Positions 1 through 5,926 of a stretch of DNA of 6,104 nt are shown here, in pieces. This DNA is from CAYTSW01 sp964440605 (GTDB taxonomy: Bacteria > Planctomycetota > Phycisphaerae > Phycisphaerales > UBA1924). Numbering within the stretch: the stretch's first letter is position 1; every line of letters begins with the position of its first letter. The notes below the pieces were generated by a model. The model saw only the letters and a program-made list of their open reading frames with translations. It ran no database searches and was not told where the DNA came from. The stretch spans positions 1-6,104 of the forward strand of contig CAYTSW010000159.1 in the NCBI GenBank assembly GCA_964440605.1, given 5' to 3'. The position numbers and the translations under genes were made by a program.

Positions 1-136
1 GTACCAGCGATCCATGCACTTTTGCGTTCAATCCGTGCGAAATGCCCGACGCCTACGCAGAAGACTCGGCGCGACGACTTGGTCTTAGGGTAAGCCTCCC
101 GCGAGCGACCATTCGGCCCGCGCCGATCGAGCCCCG

Positions 137-164
137 CCGGCCTATGATCTTGGGATCACGCCGG
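137..164. other. Hairpin in the helicase leader (left)
   Basis: CCGGC (137-141) pairs with GCCGG (160-164), and TGATC (145-149) pairs with GATCA (154-158) around a TTGG loop. The internal loop is 3 bases against 1. This gives ten base pairs within 28 bases. No T-run follows on either side, so it is not a standard intrinsic terminator. It could belong to the 3' end of an upstream transcript or to the helicase 5' leader. It is only a predicted structure. Confidence 0.4.
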
Positions 165-174
165 TGGCCTCGCT

Positions 175-198
175 CGCCCGTGCCGATTGGCTCGGGCG
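175..198. other. Hairpin in the helicase leader (right)
   Basis: CGCCCG (175-180) pairs with CGGGCG (193-198). Inside it, after a symmetric T/T mismatch, GCC (182-184) pairs with GGC (189-191... shifted by the mismatch) around a GATT loop. The arrangement is almost perfectly symmetric over 24 bases and lies 10 bases after the first hairpin. There is no T-run. It may be a leader structure for the RNA helicase gene or the remains of an upstream terminator. Confidence 0.4.
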
Positions 199-336
199 GC
201 TGACGAGAATCTGCTGGCAGCGACCTCGGCGTACCCCGTAGGTCGCTCAGTCAGCCGGCCGCTCCCGCACCAACTCCAACTTGGTCCTGGACTTGCCCTT
301 ACCTACGCAGCGCGCGGTGACTGCCGTGCGGCTGTT

Positions 337-340
337 GGAG
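337..340 (+). promoter_or_regulatory. Ribosome binding site deciding the TTG start of the helicase
   Basis: GGAG (within TTGGAG, 335-340) lies nine bases before the TTG at 350. This spacing is suitable for translation initiation. Other in-frame candidates, TTG at 281 and GTG at 326, have no comparable purine-rich site at the right distance. The TTG at 350 also places the protein start directly before the F-A-D-L-x-L motif, where RhlE-type helicases normally begin. Confidence 0.6.
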
Positions 341-349
341 ATCGGTTTC

Positions 350-1717
350 TTGACGCATTTCGCAGACCTCAACCTAGCCGCCCGCCTCCTCGACACGCTC
401 GCCCGCCAGGGGTACGAGACGCCCACGCCGATCCAGGCGCAGTCCATCCCGCCCATCCTCGAGGGGCGTGATCTTCTCGGCTGTGCCCAGACGGGCACGG
501 GCAAGACCGCCGCGTTCAGCCTGCCTTTGATCCAACGCCTCACCGAGGGCGGGCACGGTGGCGGCAGAAAGACCAAGCGCCGCGTCCGGGCGCTGATTTT
601 GGCGCCGACGCGTGAGCTGGCTGTGCAAATCGAGGAGAGCCTGCGCACCTACGGGCGTGGCACCGGGCTGCGCGGCACGACGATCTTCGGGGGCGTCAAG
701 CAATCGCGCCAGGTCCGCGACCTGCGCGAGGGCGTGGATGTCATCGTCGCGACGCCCGGGCGGCTGCTCGACCTTATGGAGCAGGGGCATGTGGACCTCG
801 GCGGCGTCGAGTGCTTCGTGCTCGACGAAGCCGACCGGATGCTCGACATGGGGTTCATCGACCCGATCCGCAGGATCGCGCGTCAGCTCCCCGGCGAACG
901 GCAGACGCTCTTCTTCAGCGCGACGATGCCGCCGAAGATACGCAAGCTCGCGGACTCGATGCTCCGCGACCCCGTGAGTGTGGCCGTCGCGCCTGTCGTT
1001 TCAGCGGCGCCGCTCATCGAGCAGAGGCTCTACCACGTGCCCGACGAGCACAAGACCGCCCTGCTGCGTCATTTGCTTGAGGACGCCGCGATGGTGCGCA
1101 CCGTCGTTTTTACCAAGACCAAGCACGGCGCCGAGAAGCTCGCCAAGAAGTTGGCCGGCGAGGGCATTGCCGCGGGCGCGATCCATGGCAACAAGAGCCA
1201 GAGCCAGCGCCAGCGGGCGCTCGACGCCTTCCGCGCCGGCCACTCACGCGTGCTGGTGGCGACCGATGTCGCCTCCCGCGGGCTCGACGTGGACGGCATC
1301 ACCCACGTCTTCAACTTCAACCTGCCCAACGAGCCCGAGGCGTATGTCCATCGCATCGGGCGCACGGGGCGTGCGGGGGCGACGGGGCAAGCGATCTCGT
1401 TCTGCAGCCGCGAGGAGCGCGGGCACCTGCGCGGAATCGAGCAACTCACCGGCGCACGGATCGACACGTCCAGCATCCCGCACGGGCTGGGGATCCCCGA
1501 ACAGGCGGTCATTCCTGCCGGGCCTCGCACCGAGGGCCCGGGCGAACGCCGGGCCCAGAAGCCGCGCCGGAAGTCCGGCGCGCGTCCCGCTCAGAGCGGC
1601 GATCGCCATGGGCCGAAGAACGGTGCGAAGCGCCGTCGTAGGAGAACCGGCGCGTCTGGCGAGGGCGCGTCCTCCCGCCAGGGGTCGGGCGCTGGTGGTC
1701 GGCGGAGGAAGAGCTAG
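350..1717 (+). CDS. rhlE: RhlE-type DEAD-box ATP-dependent RNA helicase
   Basis: This gene encodes a cytoplasmic ATP-dependent RNA helicase that unwinds short RNA duplexes. In bacteria the family acts in ribosome assembly, RNA decay and cold adaptation. From the TTG at 350 the protein has 455 residues. Motifs seen in order are the Q motif (GYETPTPIQ, about 21-29), Walker A AQTGTGKT (46-53), PTRELA (86-91), TPGR (135-138), DEAD (159-162), SAT (190-192), VFTKTKHG (about 254-260), IHGNKSQ (about 278-284), ATDVASRGLD (about 304-313) and HRIGRTGR (334-341). The IHGNKSQ and TKTKHGA segments favour RhlE over other DEAD-box subfamilies. After about residue 385 the tail is disordered and rich in Arg, Lys, Gly and Ser, which probably binds RNA nonspecifically. 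All catalytic motifs are intact. The gene stands alone; no partner shares its transcript. A longer start at TTG 281 would add 23 residues unlike the family. The subfamily call is firm, the start less so. Confidence 0.93.
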   Translation: MTHFADLNLAARLLDTLARQGYETPTPIQAQSIPPILEGRDLLGCAQTGTGKTAAFSLPLIQRLTEGGHGGGRKTKRRVRALILAPTRELAVQIEESLRTYGRGTGLRGTTIFGGVKQSRQVRDLREGVDVIVATPGRLLDLMEQGHVDLGGVECFVLDEADRMLDMGFIDPIRRIARQLPGERQTLFFSATMPPKIRKLADSMLRDPVSVAVAPVVSAAPLIEQRLYHVPDEHKTALLRHLLEDAAMVRTVVFTKTKHGAEKLAKKLAGEGIAAGAIHGNKSQSQRQRALDAFRAGHSRVLVATDVASRGLDVDGITHVFNFNLPNEPEAYVHRIGRTGRAGATGQAISFCSREERGHLRGIEQLTGARIDTSSIPHGLGIPEQAVIPAGPRTEGPGERRAQKPRRKSGARPAQSGDRHGPKNGAKRRRRRTGASGEGASSRQGSGAGGRRRKS

Positions 1718-1816
1718 CCGAGGCGGCGCACGTCTTCGTCGAGCGCCCGCACACTTGGTCTCGGCTTCAACGGGTATTGTCGCGCATGCGGCGTGCGGAT
1801 TGGTGAAGGAGGCGGG

Positions 1817-1903
1817 TCAGCAGTCGGTGTTGCCGAACTGGCTGCCGAAGGTGCCGAAGTCGGCGCCGTCGATGATGCCATCCTTGTTGAAGTCGGCGTC
1901 ATC
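1817..1903 (-). pseudogene. Orphan C-terminal fragment of a dockerin-like (EF-hand loop) domain
   Basis: Read on the - strand from about 1903, the sequence gives D-D-A-D-F-N-K-D-G-I-I-D-G-A-D-F-G-T-F-G, then S-Q-F-G-N-T-D-C and a TGA stop (complement of 1817-1819). This matches the last repeat of the protease at 2659-4848 almost residue for residue, including the calcium-loop acidic positions and the final Cys. Upstream in the same frame the resemblance stops at once (Gln/Pro/Arg-rich residues), the frame closes at a TGA near 2006-2008, and there is no ATG, signal peptide or domain. The simplest reading is the surviving 3' end of a deleted or recombined exported-protein gene. A tiny standalone peptide from a GTG near 1939 is possible but unlikely. 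The stop codon and reading frame are intact, so the loss may be recent or the segment may have been copied in. Confidence 0.75.
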
Positions 1904-2051
1904 CTGCGGTGGCGGTTGCCGCGGCCGTCGGGCTTGCACGCACCGCCGATGTGTGTCCGGAGATCGGCTCAGCGTACCCGTGCCGCGGGCGGCATCATGC
2001 TCAACTCATCGGTTGACGTATCGCCGCACGTCATGCACGCTGCACGCAACC

Positions 2052-2057
2052 AGGAGG
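2052..2057 (+). promoter_or_regulatory. Strong Shine-Dalgarno before a GTG start (SRPBCC gene)
   Basis: AGGAGG is a full anti-16S match, followed after only four bases (TTGT) by the GTG at 2062. The spacing is short. However, no other in-frame start codon lies nearby, and the encoded protein begins sensibly from this GTG. Confidence 0.75.
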
Positions 2058-2061
2058 TTGT

Positions 2062-2529
2062 GTGGCGAATCTGCACGAGGACCGGGACCGGATCGCGAAG
2101 GTCGTCGACCTCGCGGCGCCGGTCGCGCGGGTGTGGCGGGCGCTGGCAGATCACGATGAGTTCGGGGCGTGGTTCGGGGTTCGGCTTGATGGGCCGTTCC
2201 GGGTCGGGGAGTCGACCGTCGGCAGGCTGACCCAGCCGGGGCTGGAACATGTGGAGTGGGTGTCGGTGACGGAGCGGATGGATCACGAACGGCTGTTTGT
2301 GTTCTCGTGGCCGCCGAGCGCGTTGGATCCGGAGACCGTGTACGGCGCGGACGCGAAGGTGCTGGTGGAGTTTCTGCTCGAGCCGACGGACTCCGGGGGC
2401 ACGCGGCTCACGATTACGGAGACGGGGTTTTTGCAGTTTCCCGACTCGTGCCGCGCCGACGCGCTGCGCTCGTGCAGAGAGGGCTGGGACATGCAGGCGA
2501 AGAACATCGCGGCTCACGTCGGTGGGTAG
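2062..2529 (+). CDS. SRPBCC / AHSA1-like domain protein
   Basis: A 155-residue cytoplasmic protein with no signal peptide or membrane segment. The pattern is that of the SRPBCC (START/Bet v 1-like) fold, AHSA1-like branch: an N-terminal strand (IAKVVDLAAPVARVWRALAD, about 11-30) leading into the typical helix with W-R-A-L, then FGAWFGV (about 34-40), a central V-S-V-T-E-R segment, a strand region with FVFSWPPSALDP (about 79-90), V-L-V-E-F-L-L-E followed by G-G-T-R-L-T-I-T-E-T-G-F (about 104-125), and a closing C-terminal helix containing the family-typical G-W (REGWDMQAKNIAAHV). Members bind hydrophobic ligands or act as chaperone-like modulators; the ligand cannot be read from sequence. Such genes often sit beside ArsR-type regulators, but none is present here. 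The gene is monocistronic, follows a strong ribosome binding site, and is bracketed by two direct repeats of dockerin-coding DNA. The fold call is confident; the function is unknown. Confidence 0.85.
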   Translation: MANLHEDRDRIAKVVDLAAPVARVWRALADHDEFGAWFGVRLDGPFRVGESTVGRLTQPGLEHVEWVSVTERMDHERLFVFSWPPSALDPETVYGADAKVLVEFLLEPTDSGGTRLTITETGFLQFPDSCRADALRSCREGWDMQAKNIAAHVGG

Positions 2530-2592
2530 CGAAGCCGTCGACTCGCGTCGTGTGGTGGCGAGTTTGAGAGTTTCACCCATCGGGCTGACACG

Positions 2593-2621
2593 AAAAGAGC
2601 CGACCCACTTGGGGTCGGCTC
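2593..2621 (-). terminator. Intrinsic terminator of the secreted protease gene
   Basis: GAGCCGACCC (2597-2606) and GGGTCGGCTC (2612-2621) form a perfect ten-base-pair stem with a five-base loop. On the - strand the stem is followed by TTTT (complement of AAAA at 2593-2596), as in a Rho-independent terminator. It lies 37 bases past the protease stop codon. On the + strand no T-run follows, so for the converging SRPBCC transcript it would be at best a weak stop or a 3' protective hairpin. Confidence 0.85.
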
Positions 2622-2658
2622 CTGGTGTGCTCGATGGATTGTGTGGCGCGTCGGCCGA

Positions 2659-2844
2659 TCAGCAGCCGGAGCTGCCGAACTGGGCGCCGAAGGTGCCGAA
2701 GTCAGCGCCGTCGATCGTGCCGTCGTTGTTGAAGTCGGCGTCGGGGTTGAAGTCGGCGTCGCCGGCGCTGGAGCCGAAGGCGGCGCCGAAGGTGCCGAAG
2801 TCAGCGCCGTCGACGGTGCCGTCGCCGTTGAAGTCGGCGGGGCA
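2659..2844 (-). repeat. Paired dockerin-like repeats coding the protease tail
   Basis: Two related units code for the last ~60 residues of the protease, at 2773-2838 and 2659-2742. Each encodes D-F-N-x-D-G-x-x-D-G-A-D, a 12-residue calcium-binding loop of dockerin type, then F-G-T-F-G-A-x-F-G. The loops span residues 672-683 and 705-716 of the 729-residue protein. The distal unit (2659-2742) aligns without gaps to the orphan fragment at 1817-1900, with 74 of 84 bases identical by my count. All three copies share the same orientation, which makes them potential recombination partners. Confidence 0.85.
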
Positions 2845-4848
2845 GGCCGGGGTGACTTCGCCGGTGGTGAAGCGCAGGGCGCTGGGCGTGCCGAGCGTGT
2901 TGCCGGCGGCGTTGACGGCGGTCACGCGCCAAAAGTAGAGCGTGTTCTCGTTGAGGTTCCCGGCGGGGACGGTGTACTGCGTCTGATCGGCACCGACGGT
3001 CGCGTCCACCGGGTTGTTGAGGAAGAGCGTGCTCGTGGAGACCTGGAGGCGGTAGCTGTCTTCACCCGCGGCGTCGTCCCACGTGAAGGTGAGCGTGGGG
3101 GAGACGTCGGTGGCGAAGTTCGAGGGGGACGTCAGGCCGAAGGAGGTCGGCGCGGCGATGAAGGTCGAGAAGCCGTAGGAGCCCGGGTTGCTGATGGTCT
3201 CGCCGATGTCGTTGGAGGCGATCACGCGCCAGCGGTAGGCGGTCAGGGGGTTGAGGCCGGAGAGATCGACGTCGGTGCTGGTCGTGGTCGCGGCCATGGG
3301 GCCGACCTCGACGTCGGGCGACCCGAAGCCCGGGTCGTCGTCGATCTGGAGCACATACTCTTGGACGTCGGTGGCAGACTGCCACTGGAAGGTTGTGTCT
3401 TCGAGCAGCACGCCGGACGTGCCGTTGAAGGGGGCAACGAGGTTGAAGCTCCCCGGGGCGACGGCGCCGAGGCGGGAGATGGCGACGGCGTTGGTGCCGA
3501 GGGGATCGAGCCAGTCGCGCAGGCGTGAGGAGGACGAGCCGCCGCCGTTCCAGGCGTTGGTGATTGTCCCGTACCAGGTGACCTGGCCGTCACAATCGGA
3601 GGGGAAGAAGTTGACGCAGCAGGCGGCGCCGAGGGTTCGTCCGGCGGGGTCGAAGAGTGGCGAGCCGGAGGAGCCGCCCTCGATGTAGCCCTGGTCGTAC
3701 GACACCTGGTAGAGGTCGCCCCCGCTGGTGCGGAAGGTGGTGCCATTCTCGATGCTGATGCGTTTTTCTTCGGTGCCGGGGTGGTGGATGCCGACGACGC
3801 CGGTGAACTGGCCGCCGCTGCGGTTCCATCCGTTGTACGTGATGCCGTAGGACGCGGGGGGCGTTTCTTCGAGCTCGACGAGGGTGGAGTCGGCGGGGCT
3901 GTAGGTCATGCGGAAGATCACGCCCGAGGAGAACTGCGAGAGGGAGCCGTTGCCGGGGCCTCCCGACTGGGAGCTGCCGGGGGGCCGGCAGAACGAGTTC
4001 TGGTAGTTCCAGTAGACGACGACGGACTGGTCGTTGTTGGAGCGGATGCCGCAGTGATCGGCGGTGTAGAAGTAGGGCGTGCCGTCGCGGGCGGTGTTGT
4101 TGATCATGGACCCGGAGCAGGTGAAGGACCCGAAGATGGTGTAGACGCCGACGGCGTCGACCTGATCGCGCCAGGGGTCGGCCTCGTCGCAGGCGACGTC
4201 GATATGGCATGCCGCGGAGCGAGCGCCGCTGCGTTCGGCGCCGCGGTCGCCTTCGATGTTCGCGCCGAAGCCGCGATAGCCCTGCTGAACGCTAAAGACC
4301 TCGAAGTTGCGCACGAAGTCGTCGAAGCGGTCCTCGGGGACCTTGGCGTAGAGGTCCATGGTGTCACCGAGGATCATGGGCGACCAGAACTCGCCATGGT
4401 GTGCGTTGTCGGCGGACGTGATGGCGCGGTAGGGCGTAGTGCCGTCGGGGGCGAGCAGGTAGAGCTCGACGCCCTCGGGGAGGTTCATGCGGGCCGCGAA
4501 GTTGATGGAGACGGCGTTGGGCGAACGCAGGCGCAGGCGCCAGGCGATCATGCCCTGCTCTTCGGCGTCTTCGATCAGGCCGCGCTCGGTCGCCTTGAGT
4601 TGGATCTCGAATCGGTCGGCAAAGCGCATCGGCCCGTCGCCGGCGTTGCGCCGGGCGTCCTCGCGGAGGAGCGCCTCGACATCGATGGCGGGCAGATCGA
4701 CGGTGTCGATGAGCGCGCCCTTTTCTGCCTTCGAGATCAGCGGGTCGTTCGCGAGCCCGTTCTGGTCGACCTGGGCCGAAGCCAGAGAGACAGGCAGGGC
4801 CACGCCGATCAGCACGGCGGCGGCTAGACGTCGAGACACATAAGCCAT
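2659..4848 (-). CDS. Secreted lysyl-endopeptidase-like serine protease with FN3-like and dockerin-like domains
   Basis: A 729-residue exported protease. Residues 1-25 form a signal peptide (M-A-Y-V-S-R-R, a hydrophobic core, then SLASA|Q). Residues ~26-205 look like a pro-region. Residues ~212-460 are a chymotrypsin-fold (S1) domain resembling Achromobacter protease I / Lysobacter Lys-C: A-C-H-I-D-V-A-C start, TADHCG with His265, Asp320 in A-D-S-T-L, GGSSGSP with Ser394, and a closing S-R-L-R-D-W-L-D-P. The six family cysteines are present (214, 220, 244, 266, 287, 419). The residues aligned with the lysine-pocket Asp225, Trp169 and His210 are Thr424, Ser375 and Cys410, so lysine specificity is doubtful. 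Two fibronectin-III-like domains (~467-564, ~565-663) precede a dockerin-like pair (669-729) ending in Gly-Cys, probably for surface attachment. The ATG at 4848 is chosen because GGAGAGG lies six bases upstream and the signal peptide starts there; an upstream in-frame start would add 16 residues. Monocistronic, with its own terminator. The domain plan is firm; substrate and anchoring partner are unknown. Confidence 0.93.
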   Translation of the reverse strand: MAYVSRRLAAAVLIGVALPVSLASAQVDQNGLANDPLISKAEKGALIDTVDLPAIDVEALLREDARRNAGDGPMRFADRFEIQLKATERGLIEDAEEQGMIAWRLRLRSPNAVSINFAARMNLPEGVELYLLAPDGTTPYRAITSADNAHHGEFWSPMILGDTMDLYAKVPEDRFDDFVRNFEVFSVQQGYRGFGANIEGDRGAERSGARSAACHIDVACDEADPWRDQVDAVGVYTIFGSFTCSGSMINNTARDGTPYFYTADHCGIRSNNDQSVVVYWNYQNSFCRPPGSSQSGGPGNGSLSQFSSGVIFRMTYSPADSTLVELEETPPASYGITYNGWNRSGGQFTGVVGIHHPGTEEKRISIENGTTFRTSGGDLYQVSYDQGYIEGGSSGSPLFDPAGRTLGAACCVNFFPSDCDGQVTWYGTITNAWNGGGSSSSRLRDWLDPLGTNAVAISRLGAVAPGSFNLVAPFNGTSGVLLEDTTFQWQSATDVQEYVLQIDDDPGFGSPDVEVGPMAATTTSTDVDLSGLNPLTAYRWRVIASNDIGETISNPGSYGFSTFIAAPTSFGLTSPSNFATDVSPTLTFTWDDAAGEDSYRLQVSTSTLFLNNPVDATVGADQTQYTVPAGNLNENTLYFWRVTAVNAAGNTLGTPSALRFTTGEVTPACPADFNGDGTVDGADFGTFGAAFGSSAGDADFNPDADFNNDGTIDGADFGTFGAQFGSSGC

Positions 4849-4854
4849 GAAACA

Positions 4855-4861
4855 CCTCTCC
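4855..4861 (-). promoter_or_regulatory. Ribosome binding site of the protease gene
   Basis: On the - strand GGAGAGG lies six bases before the ATG at 4848. This fixes the start at M-A-Y-V, directly at a classic signal peptide, and argues against the in-frame starts further upstream. Confidence 0.8.
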
Positions 4862-4983
4862 ATAAAGAGCAGCGGCGACGGAAGGTCTGGTAACACACCG
4901 CGCTAGACTGCTGAGATCGCGAAACAGGTTCACTCTACGTGGTCGGGCCGTCTTGGGGTGCGATGAATCACAGAGAGGCGTTC

Positions 4984-5051
4984 AAGCTCGGGGTGGGTGG
5001 TCCCTGCAGCCGCGCAGCCGGCGTATTGACGCGTCCTGACCGAGTTTTTTT
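4984..5051 (+). terminator. Possible + strand terminator or end of a small RNA
   Basis: AAGCTCGG (4984-4991) can pair with CCGAGTTT (5040-5047, one G-U pair). The pairing runs into seven T (5045-5051), the layout of an intrinsic terminator or of the 3' end of a small RNA. The enclosed 48 bases are long for a loop and contain a small GCGT/ACGC hairpin. No + strand gene ends here, so if the signal is real it would serve an unannotated transcript starting somewhere in 4850-4980. The stem is short and could be chance. Confidence 0.25.
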
Positions 5052-5096
5052 GGGGGTTGGGGTGATATCGCGCCTTCTGCTCGGCTCGCGTGCGGC

Positions 5097-5882
5097 TCAC
5101 GTGAGGCTCTCTTGCGTGTCGTCGAGAACGGCGACGTAGAACGCGTACCCGAACCAGTCGCCCCACCGTCGATACAGCTCGATCTCGTTCTGCTCGCGCT
5201 CGACGATCGCGCGCGCGATGTCCGAATGACCGTGGCGCTTGAGGAAATCGGCAAAGCCAAGCTCCAGCGGGATGTAGTAGTTCGCCTCCCAGCAGTGCCG
5301 CGGCAGGAAGAACATCGCCAGCGGTCGATACCCCTCGTCCTCGAGGCGTGCGAGGTTGGCGGCTGGGGTGCTGATGCCGGGGTACTCGTCGGTCCAGAAG
5401 CGGTGGACGTCGTTGGGACGGATCGGCGGGGGGTCGGGCGTGGTCCAGGTGAGTTCGGTGACGGCGAGGAAGCCGCCGGGGCGGAGGAGTCGACGCCAGT
5501 CGCGTAGGCCGCGGCGGAAGCCGATGTTGTAGACGGCGCCTTCGGACCAGACGACGTCGAAACGCGCGTCGTCGAAGGGCAGGTCTTCGAGATCGGCGCA
5601 GACAGTCTGGATGCGTTCGGCGACGTCTTGCTCGGCGGCGCGCTCGGCGAGCCGATCGAGGAAGGGTTGGGCGAGGTCAACAGCGGTGATGCGCGCCTGC
5701 GACAGCGACTTGGCAAGGACGAGGGTGGAAGCACCGGTGCCGCAGCCGAGGTCGGCAACGGCGAGGGGCTGTTCGGTGCGACGGCGAGCGAACTCGAGGG
5801 CGCGGCGCGTGTCGGCGTCGCCGCCGGGGCCTTGGCGGTCGTTGCGGAGGTGGAGGTCGATGAGCAAGTCGTCGTCGGCCAT
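5097..5882 (-). CDS. Class I SAM-dependent methyltransferase
   Basis: A 261-residue cytoplasmic enzyme with a Rossmann-type S-adenosylmethionine-binding domain. Motif I is VADLGCGTG (42-50). The acidic residue at the end of strand 2 is Asp69 in I-T-A-V-D-L, motif III is C-A-D-L-E-D-L-P-F (95-103), motif IV is F-D-V-V-W-S-E-G-A-V-Y-N-I-G (108-121), and the post-motif hairpin is LLRPGGFLAV (132-141). The C-terminal part (F-W-T-D-E-Y-P about 162-168, LPRHCWEANYYIPLE about 193-207) resembles a widespread group of uncharacterised methyltransferases with W-S-E-G-A-x-Y-N-I-G signatures, so the methyl acceptor cannot be stated. The ATG at 5882 is the only reasonable start: the frame is closed by a TGA seven codons upstream. 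No Shine-Dalgarno sequence precedes it, so initiation may be from a very short leader or by an alternative mode. It is read in the same direction as the transposase that ends 44 bases upstream. Confidence 0.88.
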   Translation of the reverse strand: MADDDLLIDLHLRNDRQGPGGDADTRRALEFARRRTEQPLAVADLGCGTGASTLVLAKSLSQARITAVDLAQPFLDRLAERAAEQDVAERIQTVCADLEDLPFDDARFDVVWSEGAVYNIGFRRGLRDWRRLLRPGGFLAVTELTWTTPDPPPIRPNDVHRFWTDEYPGISTPAANLARLEDEGYRPLAMFFLPRHCWEANYYIPLELGFADFLKRHGHSDIARAIVEREQNEIELYRRWGDWFGYAFYVAVLDDTQESLT

Positions 5883-5926
5883 GGGCGGTTGGTGGAAACG
5901 CCATCAATATAGAGCACCTTGCATAT
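5883..5926 (-). promoter_or_regulatory. Junction of IS630 end and methyltransferase leader, with a -10-like box
   Basis: In this AT-richer 44-base gap the - strand reads TATATT (complement of 5906-5911), a fair -10 box 23 bases before the methyltransferase ATG. No convincing -35 hexamer lies at 15-18 bases from it. The box falls where the end of the IS630 element is expected, next to TA dinucleotides, the usual IS630 target. A hybrid promoter formed at the insertion point is therefore possible. No ribosome binding site is visible. Confidence 0.35.

Larger units (their letters stand above)
1..349. other. Gene-free leader upstream of the helicase
   Basis: No convincing gene is seen here. One + frame stays open from base 3 to a TGA near 203, but it has no recognisable protein features and becomes rich in Arg and Pro. 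It could be the tail of an upstream gene cut by the window edge or a chance open frame in GC-rich DNA. An ATG on the - strand at base 15 would start a gene running off the left edge (M-D-R-W-Y), without a visible ribosome binding site. Two compact hairpins lie in the middle of the region and are listed separately. I found no clear sigma-70 type promoter; the helicase promoter probably lies here but cannot be placed. Confidence 0.5.
1718..2061. other. Intergenic gap holding an orphan dockerin-like tail
   Basis: This 344-base gap follows the helicase stop. No intact gene is visible. No strong terminator for the helicase was found: the only pairing noted is AGCCGAG (1716-1722) with CTCGGCT (1760-1766) over a long loop, with no T-run. 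Positions 1817-1903 encode, on the - strand, the remnant described separately. The right part holds a possible -35 element TTGACG (2013-2018), an inverted repeat TCAAC/GTTGA (2001-2005 and 2012-2016) and a tandem heptamer TGCACGC (2034-2047). All lie just before the SRPBCC gene and are possible control elements, but no good -10 box accompanies them. Confidence 0.5.
4849..5096. other. Intergenic region between the protease and the methyltransferase
   Basis: This 248-base gap separates two genes on the - strand, so it should hold the protease promoter and the end of the methyltransferase transcript. I cannot point to a clear -35/-10 pair for the protease, nor to a hairpin plus U-tract on the - strand for the methyltransferase. 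On the + strand there is a run of seven T (5045-5051) preceded by a possible closing stem, listed separately. Short open frames cross the gap on both strands but have no recognisable content. Confidence 0.45.

Noticed and set aside
1..203. Open + frame at the left edge and a possible - strand start at base 15
   Set aside because: Too short and featureless to call. Codon pattern and residues give no family, and no ribosome binding site supports the - strand start.
978..2159. 393-codon + strand open frame overlapping the helicase
   Set aside because: It is a frame-shifted reading of the helicase rich in Arg, Ser and Pro, continuing through the intergenic gap into the SRPBCC gene. It has no motif or start signal.
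1969..2580. 203-codon - strand open frame opposite the SRPBCC gene
   Set aside because: Arg/Pro-rich antisense reading without domains. The + strand gene has a strong ribosome binding site and a recognisable fold.
2659..2844. Reading the dockerin-like pair as evidence for a cellulosome
   Set aside because: No cohesin, scaffoldin or glycosidase is present, and such tails in planctomycetes occur on many unrelated exported proteins. A surface-anchoring or unknown role fits better.
2641..3528. Long + strand open frame opposite the protease 3' half
   Set aside because: It is rich in Gly, Val, Glu and Ala, has no domain, and lies antisense to the well-supported protease. It is an expected by-product of GC-rich coding DNA.
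3781..4827. 348-codon + strand open frame opposite the protease 5' half
   Set aside because: Same reasoning: low-complexity Val/Gly/Asp/Ala composition, no motif, fully antisense to the signal peptide and catalytic domain.
4982..5917. Longer - strand open frame covering the methyltransferase in another frame
   Set aside because: Ser/Pro/Thr/Arg-rich shadow. The motif-bearing frame is the one at 5097-5882.
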